The notes beneath the pieces were generated by a model, which saw only the letters and a program-made list of their open reading frames with translations, was not told the DNA's origin and ran no database searches. From positions 434,001 to 498,000 of the forward strand of contig NZ_BMTQ01000004.1 in NCBI RefSeq assembly GCF_014649755.1: a stretch of 64,000 nt of DNA. Direction: 5' to 3'. Every line of letters starts with the position of its first letter. The stretch's first letter is position 1. The translations under genes were made by a program, and so were the position numbers. The stretch is from Streptomyces litmocidini. GTDB taxonomy: Bacteria > Actinomycetota > Actinomycetes > Streptomycetales > Streptomycetaceae. Below, piece by piece: positions 49,409-59,200 of this stretch.

Positions 49409-50047
49409 CTACGGGCCGACCGGGCCGACCGGGCCGTTCGACCGCGCGTCCGCACGGGTGGCGGCGTCCGCACGGGTGGCGGCGTCCGCGCGGGCGGTCA
49501 GGCCCGTCGCCGCGAGGACCGCGGCGACCGTCTCCTCGACCGTCTGCTCCGCGTTGTCGATCCAGACGCCCTCGCCGGAGAGTTCGGCGCGCATGACCCC
49601 GTCCAGGAACGCCCAGTTCGTGGTCAGCCTCTTGTGACGGGCGTTGTTGCGCTCCCAGGCCTTGTCCGGGCCGGGGGCCAGGATCACCGTGCGGAACGGG
49701 ACCGCCTTCGCGTGGGCGCGGTAGAAGTCCAGGTGGGAGCGGCGCACGACCACGTCGTCGAGGACCGGCAGGAAGCCCGCCGCGGCGAAGCTGTCCGCGA
49801 GGAGACAGCCGTTGCGGGCGCGCAGCAGGATCTGCCGGTCCGCCTCCGGGTCGCCGTCCGGGGTCGGCGAGTGGCCGCCCCGGACGATCAGCTCCTGGAG
49901 GCGGTCGACCTCGATGTGCGCGGCCCGGGCGAAACGTGCCGCGAGGGCCGCCGCGACGGTGCTCTTCCCGCTCCCGGGGATGCCCGCCAACAGGACGGCG
50001 CCGGGGGCGGGTTCGGCGCTGTCGACGGTGACGTTCTCGAAGGTCAT
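49409..50047 (-). CDS. Zeta-toxin/AAA-like P-loop kinase
   Basis: A 212-residue P-loop protein with Walker A 'LLAGIPGSGKSTVAAAL' near residue 20, then 'HIEVDRLQELIVRGGHSP' and 'GFLPVLDDVVVRRSHLDFYR', the pattern of small ATP-dependent kinases (polynucleotide-kinase or zeta-like). Substrate unknown and no antitoxin is adjacent. The C-terminus is repeat-derived: 18-bp units at 49448 and 49466 plus a partial give 'ATRADAATRADA', and 9-bp units at 49412-49436 give 'GPVGPVGP'; slippage may vary the tail. ATG at 50047. Confidence 0.75.
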   Translation of the reverse strand: MTFENVTVDSAEPAPGAVLLAGIPGSGKSTVAAALAARFARAAHIEVDRLQELIVRGGHSPTPDGDPEADRQILLRARNGCLLADSFAAAGFLPVLDDVVVRRSHLDFYRAHAKAVPFRTVILAPGPDKAWERNNARHKRLTTNWAFLDGVMRAELSGEGVWIDNAEQTVEETVAAVLAATGLTARADAATRADAATRADARSNGPVGPVGP

Positions 50048-50083
50048 GCGGGCGGGGCCTCCCGGCTCAGCGGCGGCGCGCGG

Positions 50084-50899
50084 TCACAGACGCCTGACAC
50101 AGTAGCCCGGCTTCCCGGAGGAGCCGGACACGTACTCGGCGTGCAGGAGTTGGTCCTCCGGCCCGCAGGAATCCCGGTCCGCGACCCGGTACTCGGCCCG
50201 CGGCGAACCGCAGTCCACCTTCAGGAGCGCCTGCTCGGGCCACTCGGCCGTCTGGTCGACGCAGTCGCCGACGGAGAGCCCGACGCGCTCGCCGTCCCCG
50301 TCGGGGCCCGCGATCAGCCCGATGAGGAAGAGCGTCGGGATCGCGGCCGCGACGAGCACGAAGGGGGTGAGCACCAGCATCGCGGGCGGGCGCCGCAGCA
50401 CCCGCCTTCCCGGGTCCAGCGGCGGGCGCAGGGCGCCGTACGGCTCGGGCAGGCGGCGGAACGCCGAGCGGGCGCCGAGGACGTTGCCGAGCACGACGAA
50501 CGGCGTGACGAACAGCGAGAAAACGCCCCACCAGCCGGTCACGAGCGTGTCGGAGGTCATGGTCCGGTAGACGGCGAGACCGCAGGTGCGGCAGAAGACG
50601 CCGCGCCGGGTGAGCGTGCGCATGATGACGACCATGCCCTGGTGGGCGCGGACCGTCGCCGCCGTCGCGGGCTGCGCCCCGCACACCTCGCAACCGTGCG
50701 GGACGGGGGCCCCGTGGGGCGGGTGGGTCCGACCGTACGGCTGGGGCGGGACCGGTTGTCCGTACGGCTGGGAGGGCACCGGTTGTCCGTACGGCTGGGG
50801 CGGCGGCCCGTACCCGTACGGCTGCGGCTGCGGCTGCGGCTGCGGCTGCGGCTGCCCGTACGGTTGCGGCGGCTGCCCGTACGGCTGCGGATGGGTCAT
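50084..50899 (-). CDS. LppU/SCO3897-like membrane protein with PYGQ repeats
   Basis: A 271-residue protein. Residues 1-70 are 'PYGQP' and 'QPQPQP' repeats. Then a CxxC pair ('GCEVCGAQP', 'VFCRTCGLAVYR') suggests a zinc ribbon. One or two membrane helices follow ('TGWWGVFSLFVTPFVVLGNVL', 'AMLVLTPFVLVAAAIPTLFLIGLIAG'), then an extracytoplasmic domain 'GLSVGDCVDQT', 'LLKVDCGSPRAEYRV', 'SGKPGYCVRRL' with paired cysteines, like the streptomycete LppU-type family. Function unknown. The start overlaps the stop of the EamA remnant. Confidence 0.72.
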   Translation of the reverse strand: MTHPQPYGQPPQPYGQPQPQPQPQPQPYGYGPPPQPYGQPVPSQPYGQPVPPQPYGRTHPPHGAPVPHGCEVCGAQPATAATVRAHQGMVVIMRTLTRRGVFCRTCGLAVYRTMTSDTLVTGWWGVFSLFVTPFVVLGNVLGARSAFRRLPEPYGALRPPLDPGRRVLRRPPAMLVLTPFVLVAAAIPTLFLIGLIAGPDGDGERVGLSVGDCVDQTAEWPEQALLKVDCGSPRAEYRVADRDSCGPEDQLLHAEYVSGSSGKPGYCVRRL

Positions 50900-51325
50900 G
50901 GTGGCGCTCCCCCGTTCGGCGTCGTCGGCACCAGCACCCTAGCCCCCGGCGCCCCGACCGCCTTCCGCCGGACGGACGTCAGCGCCACGCCCCCCACCAA
51001 CAGCACGGCCGCGCACCAGCGGAGGGGACTCACGCCCTCCCCCAGGAACAGCGCGGCCGAGGACGTGCCGAAGACGGGAACGAGGAGGGAGAAGGGGGCG
51101 ACGGAGGAGGCGGGGTGGCGGCGCAGGAGCCGGCCCCAGGCGCCGAAGCCGAAGACGGTCGTGATCCAGGCGACGTGGACGGGGACGCCGGCACCGGTCG
51201 AGCCCGCGCAGGGCCGCGAGGTCGCGCTCGGGGCCCTCCAGGAGGAGGGAGGGGGCGAGGAGCGGCAGAACGGGCACGGTGCTGACCCAGACCATGAAGG
51301 TGAGCGCGTCGGGCGGGGCCGCCCC
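50896..51325 (-). pseudogene. EamA-family transporter remnant
   Basis: The last part reads as the C-terminus of an EamA (DMT) permease: 'AWITTVFGFGAWGRLLRRHPASSVAPFSLLVPVFG', 'FLGEGVSPLRWCAAVLLVGGVALTSVRRK'. Just upstream, in a different frame, 'DALTFMVWVSTVPVLPLLAPSLLLEGPE' continues the same family, so there is a frameshift near 51195. The first half of the gene, about 150 residues, is absent: at about 51325 the sequence changes to a LysR remnant in the opposite direction. Confidence 0.7.
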
Positions 51326-51334
51326 GCCGGACGG

Positions 51335-51790
51335 CTCGCCCTCGCCTGCTTCGCGAGCGCGGCGCGCGGCCTGACGCCCCGGGTGCCGGCCGAACCGGCC
51401 CGCCTCCACCCCGAGCTCGACGCCCGCCTCTCGGAGCTGGACCCGCACCTCTCGGTCGGCCTCGTGGCGCGGGGCGTGATCGACCTGGCGGTGGCGCACG
51501 ACCGGCTCACACGGACGCTGCGGGCGACGGGGCACGAGCCGCCGATCGTCCATCGGGCGGAGGAGAACCACCCGCGGGCGGCCCTGGTGGCGGCCGGTCC
51601 GGGGATCGCCCCGGTCCCGCGCCCGGGGCGGGGCGTGCCGCCCCCGGAGGTGACGCCGGTGCGGCTGGGCCCGACGCCGACGCGCCGGCTGCACGCCATG
51701 TGGCGGACGGGCGCGGCGCGGCGCCCGGCGATCCGGGAGGCGGTCCGTACGCTCCAGGACCTCTGGCCCGCGATCGCGTCGACCGGGTGA
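51335..51790 (+). pseudogene. LysR-type regulator remnant with two deletions
   Basis: 'LACFASAARGLTP' to 'ARLSELDPHLSVGLVARGVIDLAVAHD' is the start of a LysR effector domain; 'TLRATGHEPPIVHRAEENH', 'ALVAAGPGIAPVPRPGRG' and 'RRLHAMWRTGAARRPAIREAVRTL' are its end. The N-terminal DNA-binding half is gone, and about 45 residues usually found between 'VAHD' and 'TLRA' are missing in frame. No start or ribosome site fits. It abuts an EamA remnant facing the other way, a typical divergent regulator/transporter pair whose shared 5' region was deleted. Confidence 0.7.
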
Positions 51791-51900
51791 GTCCCCGCGC
51801 GGGGGATTCCTGCGCGGGTCCTTGACCTGGCAGTTACTTTCGGGCTATCCGTGACACCTTGGAAGTTTCCTTCAACCCTGCACGGCCGGAAGGAGCATCA

Positions 51901-53730
51901 GTGCACCACCGCGCCCCCGCCCCCTCCCGACGCACCCTCCTCACGGTGACCGCCGCAGCCGCCGCGGCGGCCGTCACCGGCACCCTCGCCCCCGCCGCCT
52001 CCGCCACCGCCGAATCCGAGACGAACGACCGCGGGCTCCGGCGGATCATCGACCGGATGTCGCTGGAGGAGAAGGTCGGCCAGCTCTTCGTGATGCGGGT
52101 CTACGGCCACTCCGCCACCGCGCCCGACCAGGCCGACATCGACGCCAACCTCGCCGAGATCGGCGTCCGCACCGCCGCCGAACTGATCGAGCGGTACCAC
52201 GTCGGCGGGATCATCTACTTCACCTGGGCCCACAACACCCGCGCCCCGCAGCAGATCGCGGAACTCTCCAACGGCATCCAGCAGGCCGCGCTCGCCCGGT
52301 CCACCCCGGTCCCGGTGCTCATCTCCACCGACCAGGAGCACGGCATCGTCTGCCGGGTCGGCGCGCCGGCCACCCTGCTGCCCGGCGCGATGGCCCTCGG
52401 CGCCGGCGGCTCGCACGCGGACGCCCGCAAGGCCGCGCAGATCGCGGGCGAGGAACTCGCCGCCGTCGGCATCCGGCAGAACTACGCCCCCGTCGCCGAC
52501 GTGAACGTCAACCCGGCCAACCCCGTCATCGGCGTCCGCTCCTTCGGATCGGACCCGCAGGCGGTCGCCGGGCTCGTCGCCGCGCAGGTGAAGGGGTACC
52601 AGCGGGCCGGGGTCGCGGCCACCTCCAAGCACTTCCCCGGCCACGGCGACACCGCCGTCGACAGCCACTACGGGCTGCCGACCATCACCCACACCCGGGA
52701 ACAGTGGGCGGAGCTCGACGCGCCGCCGTTCCGGGCGGCGATCGACGCCGGCATCGATTCGATCATGACCGCGCACATCGTGGTCCCCGCGCTCGACCCC
52801 AGCGAGGACCCGGCGACCCTGTCCCGGCCCATCCTCACCGGCATCCTGCGCGAACAGCTCGGCTACGACGGCGTGGTGGTCACCGACTCCCTCGGCATGG
52901 AGGGCGTCCGCACCAAGTACGGCGACGAGCGCGTCCCCGTCCTCGCCCTGAAGGCCGGAGCGGACCAGCTGCTCAACCCGCCCAGGCTCGACGTGGCCTG
53001 GAACGCGGTCCTCAAGGCCGTCAGGGACGGCGAACTGACGGAGGAACGGCTCGACGAATCGATCCTGCGGATCCTGCGGCTCAAGGCGAAGCTCGGTCTC
53101 TTCCGGCAGGCGTACGCGACCCGGGCGGGCGTCGAACGGATCGTCGGCAGCGAGGAGCACCTCGCCCACGCCGACCGGATCGCCGAGGCGACCACGACCC
53201 TGCTGCTCAACGAGGACGGCTTCCTGCCGCTGAGCCCGGCCGTCCACCGCTCGGTCCTCGTCGTCGGCGCCGACCCGGCCTCGCCGTCCGGCACCACGGG
53301 CCCGCCGACCACGACGCTCGCGACGGCGCTCTCGGACCTGGGCTTCACCGCGACCGCCCTCTCCACCGGGACCACCCCCACGGCCGCGAAGGTCGAGGAG
53401 GCGGTGGCGGCGGCGGCCGGCAAGGACGTGGTCGTGGTGGGCACGTACAACGTCGGCGCCACCAGTCCGCAGCGGACGCTGGTCGCGCGGCTCGTCGCCA
53501 CCGGGGTGCCCGTCGTGACGGTCGCGATCCGCAACCCGTACGACATCGCGCGGCTCGGGGGACAGCGGGCCTCTCTCGCGACCTACTCCTGGACGGACGT
53601 CGAACTCCGGGCCGCCGCCCGCGTCCTGGCCGGCCGGGCCCGGCCCGTCGGCCGCCTGCCGGTCCCGGTCCAGAGCGCGGAGGACCCGGGGCGGGAGCTG
53701 TACCCGGTGGGCTACGGCTTGTCGTACTGA
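51901..53730 (+). CDS. Tat-exported glycoside hydrolase family 3 protein (NagZ-like)
   Basis: A 609-residue secreted enzyme. 'SRRTLLTVTAAAAAAAVTG' is a twin-arginine signal. The GH3 N-domain has 'MSLEEKVGQLFVMRVYG', 'LISTDQEHGIV', 'ATSKHFPGHGDTAVDSH' (the Asp/His dyad motif of bacterial beta-N-acetylglucosaminidases) and nucleophile 'GVVVTDSLGMEGV' (about residue 328). A C-terminal GH3-C domain follows ('VVVVGTYNVG', 'YPVGYGLSY'). It probably removes N-acetylglucosamine from muropeptides or chitin outside the cell. GTG at 51901 follows GGAAGGAG. Confidence 0.9.
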   Translation: MHHRAPAPSRRTLLTVTAAAAAAAVTGTLAPAASATAESETNDRGLRRIIDRMSLEEKVGQLFVMRVYGHSATAPDQADIDANLAEIGVRTAAELIERYHVGGIIYFTWAHNTRAPQQIAELSNGIQQAALARSTPVPVLISTDQEHGIVCRVGAPATLLPGAMALGAGGSHADARKAAQIAGEELAAVGIRQNYAPVADVNVNPANPVIGVRSFGSDPQAVAGLVAAQVKGYQRAGVAATSKHFPGHGDTAVDSHYGLPTITHTREQWAELDAPPFRAAIDAGIDSIMTAHIVVPALDPSEDPATLSRPILTGILREQLGYDGVVVTDSLGMEGVRTKYGDERVPVLALKAGADQLLNPPRLDVAWNAVLKAVRDGELTEERLDESILRILRLKAKLGLFRQAYATRAGVERIVGSEEHLAHADRIAEATTTLLLNEDGFLPLSPAVHRSVLVVGADPASPSGTTGPPTTTLATALSDLGFTATALSTGTTPTAAKVEEAVAAAAGKDVVVVGTYNVGATSPQRTLVARLVATGVPVVTVAIRNPYDIARLGGQRASLATYSWTDVELRAAARVLAGRARPVGRLPVPVQSAEDPGRELYPVGYGLSY

Positions 53731-53743
53731 CGCCGCCGGACGG

Positions 53744-53787
53744 GACCGGCCCGCACGGGCGGGGGTGCGGGTGGCCCGTGGCCGGTC
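53744..53787. terminator. Hairpin between convergent secreted-enzyme genes
   Basis: GACCGGCC (53744-53751) pairs with GGCCGGTC (53780-53787), with further GC pairing inside. It lies between the GH3 stop (53730) and the S37 peptidase stop (53804). Confidence 0.6.
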
Positions 53788-53803
53788 GCACCCCCGCAGC
53801 GGG

Positions 53804-55255
53804 TCACGGCCGCAGGCCGTGCTCCCGGGTTGCGTCCTCGTCGACCGCCACGTCGACGCGCGCGTCGAAGGCCGCCAGCGGCCGCGCCTCCCGGACCGCC
53901 GGGGCGGGGACCCCGGCCCAGGCCAGGATGCGGGCGGTCGCGTTGGCGCGCTCGGACTCGACGAGCCCGGCGACGTTCGCGCCGTGGTTCATGCCCGGCG
54001 CCACGTACACGTAGCTGTCCCGCGCGCCCTTGCCGAGGCGGAACTTCTCCGAGCCCCACGGGTCGTTGCCGCCGTAGACGAAGAGCATCTGGTTCGCGTT
54101 CTTGCGGACCCAGTCGTCGACGTCCCGCATGACCTGCGGCTTGAACTTCATGGGGATGTCGCTCGGCACGAAGCTGCTGGCCGGCTGGTAGCCGTAGCGG
54201 CTGAGTCCGTTCAGGTGCGGCTGCTTGATGGTGGGCGAACCGAGTTCGGTGGCGGCCTGGTAGTAGTACGGCGTGTAGTACTCGAGGTCCTGGTCGGTGT
54301 AGGCGGACCAGCCGGAGTAGGCGTCGATCGTCTCGTAGACGGTGTCGTCGCTCGCGGTCGCCGCGTCCGGGATCCGGTCGCAGACGTCCTGGCCGTAGTA
54401 CTGCCAGAAGCCCCACACGAAGTCGAGGACGACGGCCTCGTACGCCTTGTCGAGGGAGCCGACCGTGTGGAAGGTGGCGCCCTCGGACTCGGCCCAGGCC
54501 TCGTACTTCTTCTCCAGCGGCTCGCGCCGGACGAGCGCCTCGCGCTGCATGGCGTTCAGGCGGTCGCGGCAGTCCTTCGTGCCGACGGTCTCGAAGAACC
54601 GGTCGTAGGCCGAGTCCTCCTTGTTGACCACGTCGTTCGGGGCCACGTAGGCGACGACGCCGTCCATGTCGCGCGGGTAGAAGCGCTCGTAGTACGTGGC
54701 GGTCATGCCGCCCTTGGAGGCGCCGGTGGACAGCCACTTCTGGCCGTAGATCGACTTCAGCGCCGTGTAGATGCGGTGCTGGTCGCTGGCCGCCTGCCAG
54801 ATGTCGAGCTTCGACCAGTCGGCGGGCTGCGGGCGGGACGGCGTGAAGAAGCGGTACTCCATGGAGACCTGGTTGCCGTCGATGATCCGCGTCGGCTCGG
54901 TCCGGCTCGGCGTGGTGGACAGGCCGTAGCCGCTGGTGCGGAAGACGGTGGGGCGGCTCGCGTCCTTGTGGAGGATCGAGATCCGCTGCTTGAACGTGCC
55001 CGCCCACGGGCGGTGGTGGTCGATCGGCTGGACGTACTCCAGGACGAAGTAGCGGTAGCCGGCGTACGGCTTCTCCTCGATCAGGCTCATCCCGGGGATC
55101 GCCAGGATGCGGTCCTTGATGTCGGTGCTCGTGCTCTGCGAGTCGACGACGGTCGCGCTGCCGGTCTCCGTGTCCGCGGCGGTGGCCACACCGGACGACC
55201 CGACGGTGCCTATGAGCACCGAAAGCGACAACGCCCATCTCAGCGACTTGCGCAT
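53804..55255 (-). CDS. Secreted S37-family tripeptidyl/prolyl aminopeptidase
   Basis: A 483-residue exported serine peptidase. Signal peptide 'LRWALSLSVLIGTVGSSGVATA'. 'YVQPIDHHRPWAGTFKQRISILH', nucleophile 'LSTGASKGGMTATYYERFYP', acid loop 'LFVYGGNDPWGSEKF' and catalytic 'PGMNHGANV' match peptidase S37 (PS-10 type of Streptomyces lividans), which releases N-terminal peptides from extracellular proteins. ATG at 55255. Confidence 0.9.
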   Translation of the reverse strand: MRKSLRWALSLSVLIGTVGSSGVATAADTETGSATVVDSQSTSTDIKDRILAIPGMSLIEEKPYAGYRYFVLEYVQPIDHHRPWAGTFKQRISILHKDASRPTVFRTSGYGLSTTPSRTEPTRIIDGNQVSMEYRFFTPSRPQPADWSKLDIWQAASDQHRIYTALKSIYGQKWLSTGASKGGMTATYYERFYPRDMDGVVAYVAPNDVVNKEDSAYDRFFETVGTKDCRDRLNAMQREALVRREPLEKKYEAWAESEGATFHTVGSLDKAYEAVVLDFVWGFWQYYGQDVCDRIPDAATASDDTVYETIDAYSGWSAYTDQDLEYYTPYYYQAATELGSPTIKQPHLNGLSRYGYQPASSFVPSDIPMKFKPQVMRDVDDWVRKNANQMLFVYGGNDPWGSEKFRLGKGARDSYVYVAPGMNHGANVAGLVESERANATARILAWAGVPAPAVREARPLAAFDARVDVAVDEDATREHGLRP

Positions 55256-55354
55256 TCACCCTCCCCTTGGTTCACAACGGTGTCGCGAACCTAGCGGGGG
55301 CAACGTACGGACCGCCAGACCCAGTTGGTCCTCACCCTTGGACTTTCCTGCGCA

Positions 55355-55858
55355 TCAGCACAGGATCCAGCCCGTCGCCGTGCCCCGGCCCGCCACCGAA
55401 CCGGTCGCCTTGACGCAGCGGTTGAGGGCGTGGACGGTCAGGGGGCCCGCCTGCCGGTCGAAGCGCCCGGCCCGGACGACGGGGCGGCCGCCGCGCGGCT
55501 GGAGCGAGACGGACATCGGGCGGCGGGGGCCGGGCCGCCCGGCGACGGTGACGGCGCAGACGTACTGGCGGGTCCGGTAGAGGCGGAGTTCCCCGGTGGC
55601 GAAGGTGATCGTCCGGGTGGGCCGGCCGTGGCAGGCGGCGGCGGCGTCGGCGGTTCCGCCGCCGGGCCCGGGTCCGGGGAGGAGGAGCAGCGCGAGGGCG
55701 GCGAGGAGCGGGGCGAGCACGCGCGCGAGGGCGCGGGCGGGTGCGGGGCGGTGAGGCCTGTCGGGGCGGCCGTCCCCCTCGGGGCGGTGACGCCGCTCCT
55801 CGGGGCGGTCGTACCCCTCGGGGCGGTCGTGCCCTGCGGGCCGCCGGTCCGTGCTCAT
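55355..55858 (-). CDS. Small secreted protein of unknown function
   Basis: A 167-residue protein. The first 45 residues are His/Arg/Pro-Glu-Gly repeats ('HDRPEGYDRPEERRHRPEGD'), then a hydrophobic export segment 'LARVLAPLLAALALLLLPG', then a small domain with four cysteines ('AACHGRPT', 'QYVCAVTVAG', 'LNRCVKATG', 'GWILC'). I do not recognise the family. The long basic N-terminal region before the signal is unusual. ATG at 55858 after GGGAGGGGAAC, with a perfect 20-bp palindrome 23 bp upstream. Confidence 0.7.
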   Translation of the reverse strand: MSTDRRPAGHDRPEGYDRPEERRHRPEGDGRPDRPHRPAPARALARVLAPLLAALALLLLPGPGPGGGTADAAAACHGRPTRTITFATGELRLYRTRQYVCAVTVAGRPGPRRPMSVSLQPRGGRPVVRAGRFDRQAGPLTVHALNRCVKATGSVAGRGTATGWILC

Positions 55859-55880
55859 GCGTTCCCCTCCCTGGGCGGGT

Positions 55881-55900
55881 CGTCGTACGGCCGTACGACG
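55881..55900. promoter_or_regulatory. Perfect 20-bp palindrome upstream of the small secreted gene
   Basis: CGTCGTACGGCCGTACGACG is perfectly self-complementary. It lies 23-42 bp before the ATG at 55858, where an operator overlapping a promoter would be expected. A GGCAACC-16-CGTC pair resembling an extracytoplasmic-function sigma promoter overlaps it on the minus strand. Confidence 0.55.
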
Positions 55901-56241
55901 CACACCGCTCCGGAATGGTTGCCTCCGCACGTACCGGTCGCCCGGAGGCCGCCATGGCCAGGGACAGGAGGACGGCCTCCGCGCCGCACTGGACCCGGAA
56001 CGCGGTCCGGGCGACGACCCCGGCGAGCGCGGTCGCCGGGACGAAGGGGCCCGCCCGGACCGGGGACGGCTTCCGCAGACGCCGCCCGGCCGTCCCGGAG
56101 GCCGGGAACGGCGGGCGGGGCGGTGGCGCGGACGCGGGTCTCGAGGCGCGCGCCTCGTCCGGGTCCGTCGGACGGCGGTGGGGGATCCGCCGGGGGCCCA
56201 CCCGGTGGGCCCCCGCATGCGGGCCCGTTCCCCGGTGGCGG
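55901..56241. other. 341-bp gap with the ABC-exporter terminator
   Basis: No gene is evident. At 56192-56202/56204-56214 an 11-bp perfect dyad (GGGGGCCCACC/GGTGGGCCCCC) lies 28 bp past the exporter stop and is its likely terminator. Other weak dyads occur, but nothing I can name. Confidence 0.6.
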
Positions 56242-59200
56242 TCAGACCCGCTCCGGCTCCGACTCCTCCGCCTCGCCGATGAAGGTGTTCCACAGCGTCG
56301 CGTACCGGCCGCCCAGGGCGAGGAGCTCGTCGTGGGTGCCGTCCTCGGCGACCCGGCCGTGGTCCATGACGACCACGCGGTCGGCACGGGCGGCCGTCGT
56401 CAGCCGGTGGGCGACGACGAGCGTCGTACGGCGGCCCGCGAGCCGGTCGGTGGCCTGGTTGACCTGGGCCTCGGTCGCCAGGTCCAGGGCCGCCGTGGCC
56501 TCGTCCAGCAGCAGGACGTCCGGGTCGACGAGCTCGGCGCGGGCCAGGGCGATCAGCTGGCGCTGCCCGGCGGAGAGGTTCCGGCCGCGCTCGGCGACCT
56601 CGTGGAGGTAGCCGCCGTCGAGCGTGGCGATCATGTCGTGCGCGCCGACCGCGCGGGCCGCCGCCTCGACCTCGGCGTCGGTCGCCTCGGGGCGGCCGTA
56701 CGCGATGGCGTCGCGGACCGTCCCGGCGAAGAGGTACGCCTCCTGGGGGACGACGCCGAGCCGGTGGCGGTACGCGGTGAGGTCGAGGTCCCGCAGGTCG
56801 GTGCCGTCGGCGGTGACCCGGCCGCTCGTCGGGTCGTAGAACCGGGCGACCAGCTTGACCAGCGTGGACTTCCCGGCGCCGGTCTCGCCGACGAAGGCGA
56901 CGGTCTGACCGGCGGGGATCCGCAGGTCGATCCCGGTCAGGGCCTCCTCCTCCGCGCCGTACGCGAAGGACACGTCCTCGAAGGCGATCTCGCCGCGCAG
57001 CGAGAGCACGTCCAGGGGCGCGTCGGCGGCGGCCGTCGACGTCGGCTCCTGGAGGAGTTCCTGCATCCGCTTCAGCGAGACGGCGGCCTGCTGGTAGCCG
57101 TCGAAGACCTGCGAGAGCTGCTGCACGGGGGCGAAGAAGAGGTCGATGTAGAGGAGGTAGGCGACGAGGGCGCCGGTGGTGAGGGTGCCCGCCTCGATGC
57201 GGTTCGCGCCGACGATCATGACGGCGGCGGCCGCGGCCGAGGACAGCAGGCTCACGAACGGGAAGTAGACCGAGATCAGCCACTGGCCCCGGACGCGCGC
57301 CCGGCGGTACTCGTCGCTGCGCTCCGCGAACCGGGCCGCGCCCGCCTGCTCGCGGCGGAAGGCCTGCACGATCCGCAGGCCGGAGACCGACTCCTGGAGG
57401 TCGGCGTTGACGACGCTGATCCGTTCGCGCGCCAGCTCGTACGCCTTCACGCTGGAGCGGCGGAAGTAGTACGTGGCGACGGCGAGGACCGGCAGGGTCG
57501 CGAAGACGACCAGGGCGAGCTGGAGGTCGAGCACGAGCAGCGCGACCATGATCCCGAAGAAGGTGACGACCGAGACGAAGGCGGTGACCAGGCCCGTCTG
57601 CAGGAACGTCGACAGGGCGTCGACGTCCGTGGTCATCCGGGTCATGATCCGGCCGGTGAGCTCGCGCTCGTAGTAGTCGAGGCCGAGCCGCTGGAGCTGG
57701 GCGAAGATCTTCAGGCGCAGCGCGTACAGGACCCGCTCGCCGGTGCGGCCGGTCATCCGGGTCTCGGCGGTCTGCGCGACCCACTGCACGAGGACGGTGA
57801 CCAGGGCGAGCGCGGAGGCCGCCCAGACGGCGCCGATCGCGAGCCGGTTCACGCCCTCGTCGATGCCGTGCCGGATCAGGACCGGGAGGAGCAGGCCCGC
57901 GCCCGCGTCGAGGGCGACCAGGCCGAGGCTGATGAGCAGCGGGGCGCCGAAGCCGCGCAGCAGCCGGCGCAGCCCGTACGCGTCCTCGGGCGCCACGGCC
58001 CGGGCCTCGTCGATGTCGGGGGTGTCGGTGGCGGGCGGCAGGGCCTCGACGGCGGCGAGCAGCTCGGGGGTCGCCCCGGGCGCGGGGCTCTCGCGGCCGG
58101 TGGTCTCGTCCCGTACCCACAGGGCCGGGGTGATGCCCCGCTCGGCGTCGAACTCGGCGTCCAGCTCGGCCCGCAGCGTGCGGTCCTCGGGAAGCTCCTC
58201 CTGCGGCACGAGGTGGCCGGGCGAGACGGCGCCGAGCTCCTCGGGGTCGGTGAGGAGGCGGCGGAAGAGCGGGGAGCGCTCCTCCAGCTCGGCGTGGGTG
58301 CCGATGTCGGCGAGGCGGCCCTCGTCGAGGACGGCGATGCGGTCGGCGAGGCCGAGGGTGGAGCGGCGGTGGGCGATGAGCAGGGTGGTGCGGCCCGCCA
58401 TCACCGACTTCAGGGCCTCGTGGATCTCGTGCTCGACCTTGGCGTCGACGGCGGAGGTGGCGTCGTCGAGGAGGAGCAGCCGGGGGTCGGTGAGGATCGC
58501 GCGGGCGAGTGCGACGCGCTGGCGCTGGCCGCCGGAGAGGGTGAGGCCGTGCTCGCCGACCTTGGTGTCGTAACCGTCCGGGAGCTCGGCGATGAAACGG
58601 TCCGCCTGGGCGGCGCGGGCGGCGGTCTCGATCTGCTCGCGGGTGGCGTCGGGGACGCCGTACGCGATGTTGGCGGCGACCGTGTCGGAGAAGAGGAAGG
58701 AGTCCTCGGGGACCAGGCCGATGGCGGCGCGCAGCGAGTCGAGGGTGAGCTCGCGGACGTCGTGGCCGCCGACGAGGACGGCGCCGTGGGCGACGTCGTA
58801 GAAGCGCGGCAGGAGGAGCGAGACGGTCGACTTGCCGGAGCCGGAGGCGCCGACGACGGCGACGGTCTCGCCGGGCCGGATCTCCAGGGAGAACCCGTCC
58901 AGTACGGGCCGGCCGTCTTCGTACGCGAAGGACACGTCGTCGAACTCGACGGTGGCGGGCGCGTCCGCCGGGAGCTCCTTGGTCCCGTCCTCGATCACCG
59001 GCTCGGTGTCGATGAGGTCGTAGACCCGCTCGACGCCGGCGCGGGCCTGCTGGCCGACGGTGAGGACCATGGCGAGCATGCGGACCGGGCCGACGAGGGA
59101 GGCCAGGTAGGAGGAGAAGGCGACGAAGGTGCCGAGGGTGATCTGGTGCCGGTAGGCGAGCCAGCCGCCGAGCGCGAGGACCGCGACCTGGCCGAGGGCG

